A DNA stretch of 37,389 nucleotides from Synechococcales cyanobacterium M55_K2018_004 (lineage in GTDB: Bacteria; Cyanobacteriota; Cyanobacteriia; Elainellales; Elainellaceae): the NCBI GenBank assembly GCA_015295905.1, contig DVEB01000038.1:1-37389 (forward strand), given 5' to 3'. The position numbers and the translations under genes are program-made. The notes beneath the pieces were generated by a model. It was not told the origin of the DNA, ran no database searches, and saw only the letters and a list, made by a program, of their open reading frames with translations. Shown here one piece after another: positions 7,229 through 16,153 of the stretch (the first letter of the stretch is position 1; each line of letters begins with the position of its first letter).

Positions 7229-8590
7229 ATGATGGCGTTAGTGATTGCGGGGGAACGGAGTGGAGTGGGTAAGACAACGGTGACGTTGGCATTGCTGGCA
7301 GCCTTGCGGCGGCGGAGCGATCGCGTCCAGTCCTTCAAGGTTGGGCCGGATTACATCGACCCCATGTTTCACCACCACATCACCGGACACCCCTGCCGCA
7401 ACCTTGACCCGGTGCTGACCTCTGAGACTTATGTGCAGGACTGTTTTGCACGTCATACTCAAGCTGCTGAATTTGCCCTGGTGGAAGGGGTAATGGGCCT
7501 GTTTGACGGGGCATCGGGCAGTGAGGACATCGCCAGCACTGCCCACATCGCTCGCTTGCTGGATCTGCCAGTGTTGCTAGTGCTCGACTGTAGCCGCATA
7601 TCCCGCTCGGCGGCGGCGATCGCCCACGGATTTCGCAGCTTCGACCCCCGCCTACAGATGGCCGGAGTGGTGCTGAATCGGGTCGGCAGCGATCGCCACC
7701 TCGACCTGCTCAAAGCCGCCCTAGAACCGCTTAACTTGCCAATTTTGGGCATCCTCCGCCGAGACGATGCGATCGCCCTACCCGACCGTCACCTCGGCCT
7801 CGTTCCTACTGCTGAACTCCCGCAGCTCAATGCCATCCTTGATCGCCTGGCCACCCTTGCCGAAACTGCCTTCGCCTGGAAAAGCCTCCTCCCCCTGCTG
7901 CAAACCTCGCCCCCCTCGCTCACCCCACCCCCTCCACTCCCCTTACCCACCCCACCTCGCATTGCGATCGCCCACGACCCCGCTTTCAACTTCTACTACG
8001 CCGATAACCTAGACCTGCTGCAAACACTGGGCGCTGAACTCGTCTTTTGGAGTCCACTGAACGATAAGGCACTGCCGCCTCAGATCCATGGCCTCTACTT
8101 TGGCGGGGGGTTTCCAGAGGTTTTTGCCGCCGCCCTGTCGCATAATGTCGCTGCCCGAAAAGCAGTCTACCAAGCAGTCCTAGCGGGTATCCCCACCTAC
8201 GCAGAGTGTGGTGGACTGATGTACCTCAGTCAGCAAATTAGCGATTTTGCCGAGAAACGCTGGCCAATGGTCGGAGTCCTACCAACCCAGACTCACATGG
8301 GGAAACGCTTGGTGCTGGGATATCGACGGGCGATCGCTCGACAAACGACTCCCCTCCTGGGGGCCGGGATGACGATCTGGGGGCACGAGTTTCATCGCTC
8401 TCACCCCACCACCGTCGCACCTCAACCACTCTTTGAAATCCAGGGGTTCGACCCCAGCAGTCCTTTAGCCACTGAAGGGTGGTGTGTGCATCAAGTGCAT
8501 GCGTCCTACGTACATCTCCACTGGGGGGCGCAACCCGCCCTTCCCCGACGGTTTATTCAAAGCTGTGTTGCCCACAGCAAAGCACATTAA
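7229..8590 (+). CDS. cbiA: Cobyrinate a,c-diamide synthase
   Basis: About 453 residues. The enzyme amidates carboxyl groups a and c of cobyrinate using glutamine and ATP. The N-terminal dethiobiotin-synthetase-like ATPase domain starts VIAGERSGVGKTTVTLALL (P-loop) and continues with KVGPDYIDPMFH and VEGVMGLFDG. The C-terminal class I glutaminase-type domain has FGGGFPEVFA, AECGGLMYL with the nucleophilic Cys, and HEFHRSHP with the catalytic His. A proline-rich linker (TSPPSLTPPPPLPLPTPP) joins the domains. The frame is open back to 7172, but ATGATG at 7229/7232 just after AGGAGGG matches the family start. The stop TAA at 8588-8590 abuts a family A element. Confidence 0.93.
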   Translation: MMALVIAGERSGVGKTTVTLALLAALRRRSDRVQSFKVGPDYIDPMFHHHITGHPCRNLDPVLTSETYVQDCFARHTQAAEFALVEGVMGLFDGASGSEDIASTAHIARLLDLPVLLVLDCSRISRSAAAIAHGFRSFDPRLQMAGVVLNRVGSDRHLDLLKAALEPLNLPILGILRRDDAIALPDRHLGLVPTAELPQLNAILDRLATLAETAFAWKSLLPLLQTSPPSLTPPPPLPLPTPPRIAIAHDPAFNFYYADNLDLLQTLGAELVFWSPLNDKALPPQIHGLYFGGGFPEVFAAALSHNVAARKAVYQAVLAGIPTYAECGGLMYLSQQISDFAEKRWPMVGVLPTQTHMGKRLVLGYRRAIARQTTPLLGAGMTIWGHEFHRSHPTTVAPQPLFEIQGFDPSSPLATEGWCVHQVHASYVHLHWGAQPALPRRFIQSCVAHSKAH

Positions 8591-8676
8591 GTTAGAACAA
8601 CGCATTTTGTGGGAAACCCCGCGGCACAGGGTTTCCCACAAAACGCGTTGGACAGCATGAGCGCATAGCGCCATAG
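8591..8676. repeat. Family A element (A2), left end incomplete
   Basis: It follows the cbiA stop codon directly. The central hairpin is exactly 51 bp (8599-8649): AACGCATTTTGTGGGAAACC... pairing with ...GGTTTCCCACAAAACGCGTT. The right end GCGCATAGCGCCATA is present, but the left end TATAGCGCTA is not. It may act as the 3' hairpin of the cbiA mRNA, though no T-run follows. Confidence 0.75.
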
Positions 8677-8776
8677 TCTGATCCAGCCAGGGGTAAAGGG
8701 AAAGTTTATCGTGTTAGCGTGGGCCTGTCTTTTGCCCGAGCGTTGCTGCACCACAGATATCGAGTCCTCGCACAAG

Positions 8777-9592
8777 CTAGGGCTGCACAATCACGGGGGT
8801 CCCTAGCACCACTTGGTCGTACAGCGCTTCAATGTCCTCGTTTCGCATCCGCACGCAGCCGTGGGAAACCGCCTGACCAATTAAGTCTGTCTGCTGGGTG
8901 CCGTGGAACCCAATGTAGTGCTGTCCATCTGTCCAGAAGGCGATCCAGCGAGTGCCGAGGGGGTTGCCGGAACCAGGAGGAATATCCGCTTGGGTGATCG
9001 GGTGCTTCCAGTGGGGGTCAACTTGCTTGTCGATCACTCGAAACTCGCCAACGGGAGTCTCCCAGCCTGCTTTGCCAATCGCCACCTCGTAGGTCGCTTT
9101 GCGAAGATTGCCCCTATATACCCTCACTTGGCGATCGCTCAGGTCAATCACCAGCGCAGGCCGCGACAACACCTGGAGCATAGGCCGCATGGAGACAAGG
9201 GTTGTCGGCGGTGGTGCAGGCGATCGCGCGTCCAGTGCGATCAGCGCGTGAACTGCGGGTTGAATCGCACCGTTTTGCGGGGAGGTTGGTTGCAGGGCAA
9301 CAGCCTGAGCAGTGGCGCGTTTCGCTGGAGAAGCGACAACCTCCGATGGAGCGGCAGCACTGCCCCCGAAGCTGGTGTTTCCCTGGGGTGTCGCCGCTTG
9401 GGAGGGCAGGGGTGAGGGAGGAACGGGCGAAGCGGATGGAGCAGGTTGGGGGCGATCGCGTTGCAGCCAACGAGGAACCGCCGTAACCTGCTGGGAGCGA
9501 CTCTGCTGAAACCCGTAAACCCCCACTAGCAGAGCCGCCGTGAAGAAGCTCAGCATCATAAAGCTGCGGGCGATCGACTCACTCCCCGTCAT
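8777..9592 (-). CDS. L,D-transpeptidase (YkuD domain), secreted
   Basis: A 271-residue envelope enzyme that cross-links peptidoglycan stem peptides or anchors proteins to them. An N-terminal membrane anchor or signal lies at residues 10-28, followed by a Pro/Ser/Ala-rich linker (about 45-135) and the YkuD catalytic domain from about 145. Catalytic landmarks are FHGT with His230 and SHGCVRM with His244 and Cys246. Conserved HPITQADIPPGSGNPLG precedes them. The DUF1565-SPOR gene lies 86 bp upstream on the same strand, so the two envelope genes may be expressed together. The substrate is not evident. The enzyme class is certain from the SHGC motif. Confidence 0.92.
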   Translation of the reverse strand: MTGSESIARSFMMLSFFTAALLVGVYGFQQSRSQQVTAVPRWLQRDRPQPAPSASPVPPSPLPSQAATPQGNTSFGGSAAAPSEVVASPAKRATAQAVALQPTSPQNGAIQPAVHALIALDARSPAPPPTTLVSMRPMLQVLSRPALVIDLSDRQVRVYRGNLRKATYEVAIGKAGWETPVGEFRVIDKQVDPHWKHPITQADIPPGSGNPLGTRWIAFWTDGQHYIGFHGTQQTDLIGQAVSHGCVRMRNEDIEALYDQVVLGTPVIVQP

Positions 9593-9678
9593 GGTTGACC
9601 CAGCGCGACCACCTCTAGCTTAGCGAGATCTACCCAGCAGACGTCAAATAAGTTTGTGATTTCAGCAATTAAGGAGCC

Positions 9679-11415
9679 TCAGTCCATCGGGCGGATCACC
9701 GCTCGCAGACCGCTGCGACTCAGCTCCCGCGCCGCTTCTTCCGCATTCTCGCGGGTGCTAAAGGCTCCGGTCTGCATCACAGTCCGCCCCTGGTAGTTAA
9801 GCACAAAGGCTCCCGGCACGAGCGATCGCACCTGTGCCTGTATGTCTGCTCCTTCCGCCAACACCAACACCCGGTAGCGCAGAGATGCAGGCCGTGCCGC
9901 AGGTTGTCCCGACCATGCCAACGACGACGCTGCACTGCCGCCAGGAACAGGAATTCTCCTCAGATTGCCCGTATAACCTAGAGGTGGCTCCTGGCTGGGG
10001 ACGGGCAGCAGTTGCGACGAGCGGGGAAGCGTGGGGCGGTTGACCGCCATGACCTGGGGTTGTGACCGTGGCAGAGAAGCCGCCTGGGGTACTCGCTGGA
10101 AGACCGTTTCCTCTCCTAGGTTTACCGGAGGTGGCACCGGAATTTCAATCGCAGCCTGGGGAGTGCGCACGGGGGCGGCGGGGCGAGGGGCTGGCGGGGT
10201 GCTGCCCTCTGGCAAAACTGCGGGCGATCGCCACACCGAATCTGGCTCTATCGCAGCACGCTGAACAGTAGGCTGGGGTGGCATCTGGTTGATGGGCGAG
10301 GCAGGTGGAGGAACCGGGATCGGCACCGAGCGGGCAACCGGAGCAGCCGAAGGACCAGAGCGGGGGAGAACCGGCGAACGGAGCGAACCCGCCTGACTAC
10401 GAGCAACCGTAACGGTGGGAAGTTCCTGGTCAGGCTGAGCTTGACCAGGACGAGAGGGAGGGGATACCAGCACCGAGGGCTGAGCGCGATTTGCGATCGG
10501 GCTCCGCTGAGGAGCACTGACCTGCACAGCTGGCGATCGCTCGTTTTCGGCAGATGGAAACGCTGGGCTGGAGAGGCTTCTGGTTTGAGTCGCCTGGGGT
10601 CGCCCATAGCCGGAGCGGATGGGGGTTGGGGGAAGCAAGGCAGGAGCCGTAACCGTCGGTGGGGAGGTTGCCTGACGCGCCATCGCCATGCTGTTGGATG
10701 GGCTGGCATCAAGCGGCAGCAGAGAGGGGGGCGGGGCGATCGCGGTCACCGGCCGCCCGGATGGGTTTGCCAAAGGAGACGCGGCGTTCTCTACAACGTT
10801 AGATCGCGGACGCACACTCACCCCCTGACCACTGCTCATGAAGGCTTCGCCGTCGGGGTTCTGGATCTCAATCCCTACGATGTTGTCTGGACTCTGCCCC
10901 AGCACAGCCACGTGGTTGCCACGAGAACCGCTGGACCGACCGGGACTGGCGATCGCCACTTCACCGCCGCCGCGGATGCGGATTGGTTGCCCACTGGCAC
11001 TAGGATCTGCCTGCAGAGTCACCCCCGCTGGGATTACCAGCGGAAACTGCTCTCCTGTCTGAGCTGTATAGGTTCCAGCTGCCAGCAAAATTGCAGTACC
11101 AGGTTGAGCCACTTGTAGGGCGCGGGTGATGGTGCGAAAGGGCGATCGCGCACTACCATCACCGCTGGCATCATTGCCTAAAACCTGGTTCACAAACAGC
11201 AGGGTGGAGTGATTAGTGGGAACCTGGGCAATCAGACGGGGCGGTTCGGCGGCTTGGGGCAGCCAGGGATGACCCTGGGCGAAGCCGGGGGAGCCACTTC
11301 CTAACCACAGCACACCCGTCGAGAGAGAAATTAGCAAACCTGCTGTTCTTGGCTCACATAATTGATGCAAAACAGCCTTTGTTTGCTGCTGGTTGAGATG
11401 TCCTATCGCTCTCAT
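9679..11415 (-). CDS. Secreted DUF1565 domain protein with C-terminal SPOR-like domain
   Basis: The frame is open to 11472, but I place the start at the ATG at 11415 (MRAIGHLNQQQ), which has AGGAGA a few bases upstream; this gives 578 residues. A signal-like hydrophobic segment ending GSGSPGFAQ is at about 22-48. DUF1565-type sequence follows (VNQVLGNDASGDGSARSPF, then TITRALQVAQPGTAILLAAGTY), the beginning of a parallel beta-helix. The helix seems short, about 130 residues. A Pro/Ser/Arg-rich, probably disordered linker of more than 300 residues comes next. The last 70 residues (YRVLVLAEG... to ...LSRSGLRAVIRPMD) resemble SPOR domains, which bind denuded septal peptidoglycan. It may act in the envelope with the L,D-transpeptidase downstream. 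The SPOR call is weaker than the DUF1565 call. Confidence 0.78.
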   Translation of the reverse strand: MRAIGHLNQQQTKAVLHQLCEPRTAGLLISLSTGVLWLGSGSPGFAQGHPWLPQAAEPPRLIAQVPTNHSTLLFVNQVLGNDASGDGSARSPFRTITRALQVAQPGTAILLAAGTYTAQTGEQFPLVIPAGVTLQADPSASGQPIRIRGGGEVAIASPGRSSGSRGNHVAVLGQSPDNIVGIEIQNPDGEAFMSSGQGVSVRPRSNVVENAASPLANPSGRPVTAIAPPPSLLPLDASPSNSMAMARQATSPPTVTAPALLPPTPIRSGYGRPQATQTRSLSSPAFPSAENERSPAVQVSAPQRSPIANRAQPSVLVSPPSRPGQAQPDQELPTVTVARSQAGSLRSPVLPRSGPSAAPVARSVPIPVPPPASPINQMPPQPTVQRAAIEPDSVWRSPAVLPEGSTPPAPRPAAPVRTPQAAIEIPVPPPVNLGEETVFQRVPQAASLPRSQPQVMAVNRPTLPRSSQLLPVPSQEPPLGYTGNLRRIPVPGGSAASSLAWSGQPAARPASLRYRVLVLAEGADIQAQVRSLVPGAFVLNYQGRTVMQTGAFSTRENAEEAARELSRSGLRAVIRPMD

Positions 11416-11871
11416 TCTGTTTCTCCTGTTTTTTGCCAGAGCTACAACCCGGAACATGACAAAATTTTGCATCTGATGTGTCAGACGATAGGCATGAAGC
11501 CAGCTTTCATCAGCGCTTCAGCACTTAATTTTGAAAAATTATCACTAAAAATACCCACACAAGTGAGCATTTCTAGACTGGGAATAACCGCCTTCTCGTT
11601 TTACCTTCTCTAAAGAGAAAAGGAAAATGATCGCAACGAATGGTTTTGATTTTGCCCGATTTTTGGGAAAGTAACACACAAAAATTGAAATTTTTTCTAA
11701 AAATGTTTTTCCAAAAATTCTACCCAACATTGAGTGTGGGGATCGCTTGAGGCATCTCGCAAAAACATAGACCTGTGTTCAAGATGGCTCAGGTTGTTAC
11801 TAGAAGAAATCGACTCCTCTCCAAAAATTGCGAGAATCATGGAGGGGTGCATATCACGTTTGCCCTCACCC

Positions 11872-11976
11872 TATAGCGGTTTTCGTATTGATGAGAGACA
11901 GTCACGTAGCGCCAGATCCTGCTGGTTTAGGGGTTGAATGGTGTGGTCACAGACCACCCCACTGCAAGCCGCTATA
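11872..11976. repeat. Family D element, TATAGCGG ends
   Basis: A 105 bp segment bounded by TATAGCGGTTTTCG and GCAAGCCGCTATA, inverted relative to each other. Near the right end is the hairpin GTGGTC-ACA-GACCAC. The ends resemble those of family A (TATAGCGCTA) and of the copy at 32575. A TA-targeting MITE-like element is a reasonable inference. Confidence 0.55.
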
Positions 11977-11981
11977 AATCT

Positions 11982-12058
11982 CTCTCCCAAGTTGGGAGAG
12001 GGACTTTGTGATGCTCGGCTCCCCTGCTCCTAGGTTGGGAGAAAGGCTGGGGGATGAG
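11982..12058. repeat. Palindromic spacer repeat of the CTCTCCCAA type
   Basis: It contains CTCTCCCAAGTTGGGAGAG, an almost perfect palindrome, followed by GGCTCCCCTGCTCC and GGGAGAAAGGCTGGGGGATG. I recognise this general form as one dispersed in intergenic regions of many filamentous cyanobacteria. No coding potential. It directly follows the family D element. Confidence 0.5.
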
Positions 12059-12132
12059 GACGTGCAAAGGCGACATGCTCTCATCATGGAGTGTGCCTCC
12101 GCTTTTGGGTTGGCGTTAATCCCTATTTCCCC

Positions 12133-13218
12133 ATGACTATGAACGCTCAAGACGATCCCACCAAACTTCAGTCCTATTCCACTGACTGGACCCGCACTGC
12201 AATTCACCGCATCCTAGATGCCAACCTTGACCGTGCCCGCGAGGGGTTTCGCATTATCGAAGAGTGGTGTCGGTTTGGCCTGAATCACGCTCAGTACACC
12301 GCGGAGTGCAAGGCTGCACGGCAAGCGTTGGCTCGCTGGCATACTGCCGAAATTCGCGCTGCTCGCGATACTCCTGGTGACCCCGGTACGGCCCTCAGCC
12401 ACCCCCAGGAAGAACAGCGCGCTGACCTGTACCAGGTTTTACAGGCCAACCTATGCCGCGTCCAGGAGGCACTGCGGGCACTAGAAGAGTACGGCAAGAT
12501 TGACTATCCGGAGATGGCGATCGCCTGTAAGCAGATGCGCTACCAAGTCTATACGCTGGAGAGTAATCTGCTAGGACGACACCGCCACCAACAATTGGCG
12601 CGATCGCCCCTCTACCTAGTCACGGCTCCAGTAGAGAATTTGTTTGAGGCAGTCGAAGCAGCCCTCCAAGGCGGGCTGACGCTGGTGCAGTACCGGGATA
12701 AGGAGGCCGATGACACCGTGCGGCTGCGAAATGGCGAAAAACTACGGCACCTGTGTCATCGCTATGGGGCGCTTTTCATCATGAATGACCGGGTAGACTT
12801 AGCGCTGGCCGTCGATGCCGATGGTGTTCATCTGGGACAGCAGGACGTTCCAATTGCCTTGGCCCGTCAACTCCTCGGCCCCACGCGGATTGTTGGCCGC
12901 TCAACGACGAACCCCGACGAGATGCGGCGTGCTCTGGCCGAGGGAGCCGATTACATTGGCGTTGGCCCTGTCTACGAAACGCCGACGAAGGCTGGCAAAG
13001 CAGCCGCCGGACTGGAATACGTCCGCTATGCCGCAGCCCATTCCCCAGTTCCCTGGTTTGCCATTGGCGGGATCAATCTCGATAACGTAGGGGATGTGCT
13101 GGAGGCCGGAGCAGAACGAGTCTCAGTCGTGCGGGCCATCATTGCCGCCGAGCAACCTAAACAGGTGACGCAGGCATTTCTGACCCAGTTGTCTGCGGTC
13201 AAGCGGCGTCCTGCATGA
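12133..13218 (+). CDS. thiE: Thiamine-phosphate synthase with N-terminal ThiD2-like domain
   Basis: A 361-residue protein. ThiE joins HMP pyrophosphate and thiazole phosphate to make thiamine monophosphate. The C-terminal 200 residues are a classical ThiE barrel: GLTLVQYRDKEAD, FIMNDRVDLALAVDADGVHLGQ, IVGRSTTNPDEM, ADYIGVGPVYETPTKA and WFAIGGINLDNV. The N-terminal 140 residues (RILDANLDRAREGFRIIEEW, then LQANLCRVQEALRALEEYGK) match the extension of cyanobacterial ThiE proteins; to my knowledge this is the ThiD2 type of HMP-phosphate kinase domain, which would make the protein bifunctional. I prefer the ATG at 12133, or 12139, over a GTG at 12091. Its end overlaps the convergent YjbQ-family gene by 20 bp. 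No THI-box is seen. Confidence 0.93.
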   Translation: MTMNAQDDPTKLQSYSTDWTRTAIHRILDANLDRAREGFRIIEEWCRFGLNHAQYTAECKAARQALARWHTAEIRAARDTPGDPGTALSHPQEEQRADLYQVLQANLCRVQEALRALEEYGKIDYPEMAIACKQMRYQVYTLESNLLGRHRHQQLARSPLYLVTAPVENLFEAVEAALQGGLTLVQYRDKEADDTVRLRNGEKLRHLCHRYGALFIMNDRVDLALAVDADGVHLGQQDVPIALARQLLGPTRIVGRSTTNPDEMRRALAEGADYIGVGPVYETPTKAGKAAAGLEYVRYAAAHSPVPWFAIGGINLDNVGDVLEAGAERVSVVRAIIAAEQPKQVTQAFLTQLSAVKRRPA

Positions 13219-13609
13219 CGCGCACCCACACCTGGCGCGATCGCGGTCCATCAAATTCACATATATAGATGAACTGATACCGCCCCAGTTGAATTTGCCC
13301 ATTGCAAATAAACACTGTCTTAGAGGGGCCAATCAGCGCAGCTTTGATGTGAGAGGGTGCATTTTTGTTCACCGTCTGGTGCAGGTAGGGCAAGTCTTGC
13401 GGCACCAGACGGTCGAGTGTGTTCAGCAGATCGGTGTGGACGGCAGGATCAGCATTCTCCTGAATCAGAACTGCCGCAGTGGTGTGAGGCACGTAGATTA
13501 TTGCGACCCCGTCCTGTATGCCGCTTTCCGTCACAATTGCCTGCACCTGCGGCGTAATATCGATAATCTCGGTTTTCTGGTGAGTTGGGAGGGAAAGCGT
13601 CTTCAGCAT
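13199..13609 (-). CDS. YjbQ/UPF0047 family protein
   Basis: A 136-residue single-domain protein. The motif VPHTTAAVLIQENAD with its conserved His, the spacing to LPYLHQTVNKNAPSHIKAAL, and the end WVRVMQD are characteristic of UPF0047/YjbQ. Family members are annotated as secondary thiamine-phosphate synthase enzymes because the E. coli protein shows weak activity of that kind; the physiological role is unsettled. Here its 3' end overlaps the 3' end of the true thiamine-phosphate synthase gene by 20 bp, which is suggestive but not proof of a related function. The antiporter gene ends 22 bp upstream on the same strand, so the two are probably co-transcribed. Confidence 0.92.
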   Translation of the reverse strand: MLKTLSLPTHQKTEIIDITPQVQAIVTESGIQDGVAIIYVPHTTAAVLIQENADPAVHTDLLNTLDRLVPQDLPYLHQTVNKNAPSHIKAALIGPSKTVFICNGQIQLGRYQFIYICEFDGPRSRQVWVRVMQDAA

Positions 13610-13631
13610 TGGGGACGGCCTTCTTAAACAT

Positions 13632-15968
13632 TTACAGGCTCTCGTCAGTGACGGTTTCAGTCACGGGAATCGACTCACTGATGGGGATCGACACCACTGG
13701 CCGGGGGGCGCTTGGTAATACCGCTGGTGCAATCACCGCTCGCACTCGGTTCAGATTATCGCAAGTACCGCAAAGTAAGAGGCGATCGCCCGCCTGAAGT
13801 TTCTCACTACCATTGGGGAAGCGGATAAACTGTCCTTCCCGTCGAATTGCCTGCACCTGCACCTCGTAGCCCTGAGTGAGGCTCAAGTCCGCCAGGGCTT
13901 TCCCCAAAACCGGGCTCTGGTCGGATAAGGACACCCACTGACAGGAAAGGCTTTTGGTGGGGACGGGAGTCTCTCCAGTCGCCAAGTCTGCCAAAGCTGC
14001 AAGTTCTGAGGGTTCACCCACCACCAGCAAGCGATCGCCCGTCTCTAGCACCGTCTGTGCGGTGGGGTAGTCCACCATTTCGCCATCCCTCCGCCGGATT
14101 GCCATCAAGCTGACCCCCGTAATCCGTCGCAGGTCTGCTTCTTCTAACGTCATCCCCGTTAAGGGCGAAGGTTCAGGCAGGTTATACCACCGACTGTTCA
14201 TGTCTTGAGCCGCTTCCCGCAGATCGCGTGAAACCTCATGGGAAGACCGTTCAGGGCGTAGATCTAGGTAATGGCTGTTGCGGATTTCTGCCATCTCCTG
14301 CTGTACTCGCGTCATAGGCAGTCCCATCCCCACCATCAAATGAGAGGAAAGCTCAAGACTCGCCTCAAATTCTGGTTGCACCACCTCCCGCGCTCCTAGC
14401 TGGTAAAGCACCTCAATGTCCTTGTCCTGTCCGGCCCGCACTACCACGTCTAGGTCGGGGGCGAGTTCAAGGGCGCGTTTCAAGCAGAGGCGCGTACTGG
14501 TGGGGTCAGGCAAGGCGATCGCCATGCCTCTAGCATAGGCCACTCCTGCTGCCTGCATGACATGGAGGCTAGCAGCATTGCCGTAGACATAGGGAATACC
14601 TTCATCGCGGAGTTGCTGCACCACCTGCTCAGACTGGTCAATTACCACAACGGGATAGGCGTTCTCCCGCAGCAGTTGGACGATGGTTCGACCAACGCGA
14701 CCATAACCACAGACAACCACATGGTTTTGGCTGGGCAGGTTCTCTGGGATTTCTAGCGGCCCATCGCCGCCCTCTATCCAGTTTCGCAGCCAGGGCACCG
14801 CTTCGGCCCAGAGGAACAAGCGCGGCACTGCCCGCAGCACAAAGGGGGTAATCAGCAGCGTCACAGCAGTAGTCCCCAGAATCAATAAATAGACCTGGCG
14901 GGAGACTAGCCCCAACGCCTGACCTTTGCTAGCTAGGACGAAGGAAAACTCCCCAATCTGGGCCAGCCCCAAGCCGGCAATCAGGGCAGTTTTGAGCGGA
15001 TAGCGGAACAGGCGCACTAGGGGCAACACGATCAGGAATTTACCCACAAAGGTGAGCGCCACTAGACCCAGGATCAACTCCAAATTGTTCCAGATGAAGC
15101 CGGGGTCGATCAGCATTCCCACGGCAGCGAAGAACAGACTGGCAAAAATGTCTCGGATTGGTTCAACATAGGTGAGCGTCTGGTCAGCATATTCTGCTTC
15201 AGAAATCATCAACCCTGCGATGAAGGCCCCCATCTCAATAGAAAGACCGAGGTATTCCGTCAGCAGAGCAATGCCCAAGCAGAGAGCAACCACACCCAGC
15301 AAAAATAATTCGCGGCTCTCAGTACGGGCCAGCAGACGCAGGAGCGAAGGGACAATCCAGATACCAGCGGCGATCGCCCCACCCGCAATCATCATCGTTT
15401 TGAGCAATGCCAGCCCAACGGCAATGCCAATTTCTTCTGACGGACGATCAAGGGCTGGCAATACCGCCAGCATCAGCCCCAAGGCCAGGTCTTGCACCAC
15501 CAAGATCCCCAGCATGACGCGCCCGTGGGGGGTCCCCGCCTCATTACGCTCCATCAGGCTCTTCAGCACAACCGCCGTGGAGGACAACGACAAGATTGAT
15601 CCTAGGAAAATTCCCTGAGCGGGAGTGGTGACCCAGCCCATTGCTAGCGACACCAGGGCCGTGATGCCAATCGTTGAGAGCATCTGGAGTGTGCCTCCAC
15701 CCAGGCTGATTTCCTTGACTTTTTTTAGTTCTGAAAAGGAAAACTCAACCCCTAGCGCAAACAGCAAAAATGCTGCACCAAACTGGGCGAGGGTCTCAAC
15801 TTGAATGAGTTCTTTAACCAGGCCCAGACCAGCCGGCCCAACCACTGCACCCCCGACCAGATAGCCCAACAACACTGGCTGCCGCAACAGCGCCGCAATC
15901 AACCCCCCTCCTGCTGCTGCGGCCAGCACAACCACTAGGTCTACAATCAGCCGAAAGTCTTCTTGCAC
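13632..15968 (-). CDS. KefB-type cation:proton antiporter with TrkA-N and TrkA-C domains
   Basis: A 778-residue membrane protein exchanging K+ or Na+ for protons. Residues 5-385 form the Na+/H+ exchanger (CPA2) domain with about 12 hydrophobic segments; VQDLALG at 158-164 is the typical QD motif. From 416 there is a Rossmann-type regulatory domain (VVVCGYGRVGRTIVQLL, with GYGRVG at 421-426, then VVIDQ) that binds a nucleotide. Two TrkA-C domains follow: LTGMTLEEADLR... to GDRLLVVGE, and LGKALADLSL... to GDRLLLCGT. The start is GTG at 15966-15968. It overlaps nothing and is followed after 22 bp by the YjbQ-family gene. The ion specificity is not clear. Confidence 0.93.
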   Translation of the reverse strand: MQEDFRLIVDLVVVLAAAAGGGLIAALLRQPVLLGYLVGGAVVGPAGLGLVKELIQVETLAQFGAAFLLFALGVEFSFSELKKVKEISLGGGTLQMLSTIGITALVSLAMGWVTTPAQGIFLGSILSLSSTAVVLKSLMERNEAGTPHGRVMLGILVVQDLALGLMLAVLPALDRPSEEIGIAVGLALLKTMMIAGGAIAAGIWIVPSLLRLLARTESRELFLLGVVALCLGIALLTEYLGLSIEMGAFIAGLMISEAEYADQTLTYVEPIRDIFASLFFAAVGMLIDPGFIWNNLELILGLVALTFVGKFLIVLPLVRLFRYPLKTALIAGLGLAQIGEFSFVLASKGQALGLVSRQVYLLILGTTAVTLLITPFVLRAVPRLFLWAEAVPWLRNWIEGGDGPLEIPENLPSQNHVVVCGYGRVGRTIVQLLRENAYPVVVIDQSEQVVQQLRDEGIPYVYGNAASLHVMQAAGVAYARGMAIALPDPTSTRLCLKRALELAPDLDVVVRAGQDKDIEVLYQLGAREVVQPEFEASLELSSHLMVGMGLPMTRVQQEMAEIRNSHYLDLRPERSSHEVSRDLREAAQDMNSRWYNLPEPSPLTGMTLEEADLRRITGVSLMAIRRRDGEMVDYPTAQTVLETGDRLLVVGEPSELAALADLATGETPVPTKSLSCQWVSLSDQSPVLGKALADLSLTQGYEVQVQAIRREGQFIRFPNGSEKLQAGDRLLLCGTCDNLNRVRAVIAPAVLPSAPRPVVSIPISESIPVTETVTDESL

Positions 15969-16153
15969 AGTGTTTTGCCACTCAAGTTGTTCAAACTAAA
16001 CGAAGATTAAAGTGTTTTAATCTGTTTTAATCTTTAGAATACCGAGTTTCCTGATTCTGTGGGGGTGCGATCGCCAGAAGTTTCGCCATAATTTCAAGAG
16101 ATAATCCCCGGGGGTTCTCCCCTGCTGTTCCCCACTGCTCTTCCGCTGATGCT

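Larger units (their letters stand above)
11416..12132. other. Gene-free interval with repeat elements
   Basis: About 700 bp between divergent genes, with no convincing coding region. The first half is AT-rich (11530-11730) and holds A-runs and T-runs. The second half holds the family D element at 11872-11976 and a palindromic cyanobacterial spacer repeat at 11982-12058. Promoters for the DUF1565-SPOR gene and for thiE are expected here but are not resolved. Confidence 0.5.

Noticed and set aside
12061-12132. Possible TPP riboswitch upstream of thiE
   Set aside because: No THI-box CUGAGA motif with the expected pairing was found.
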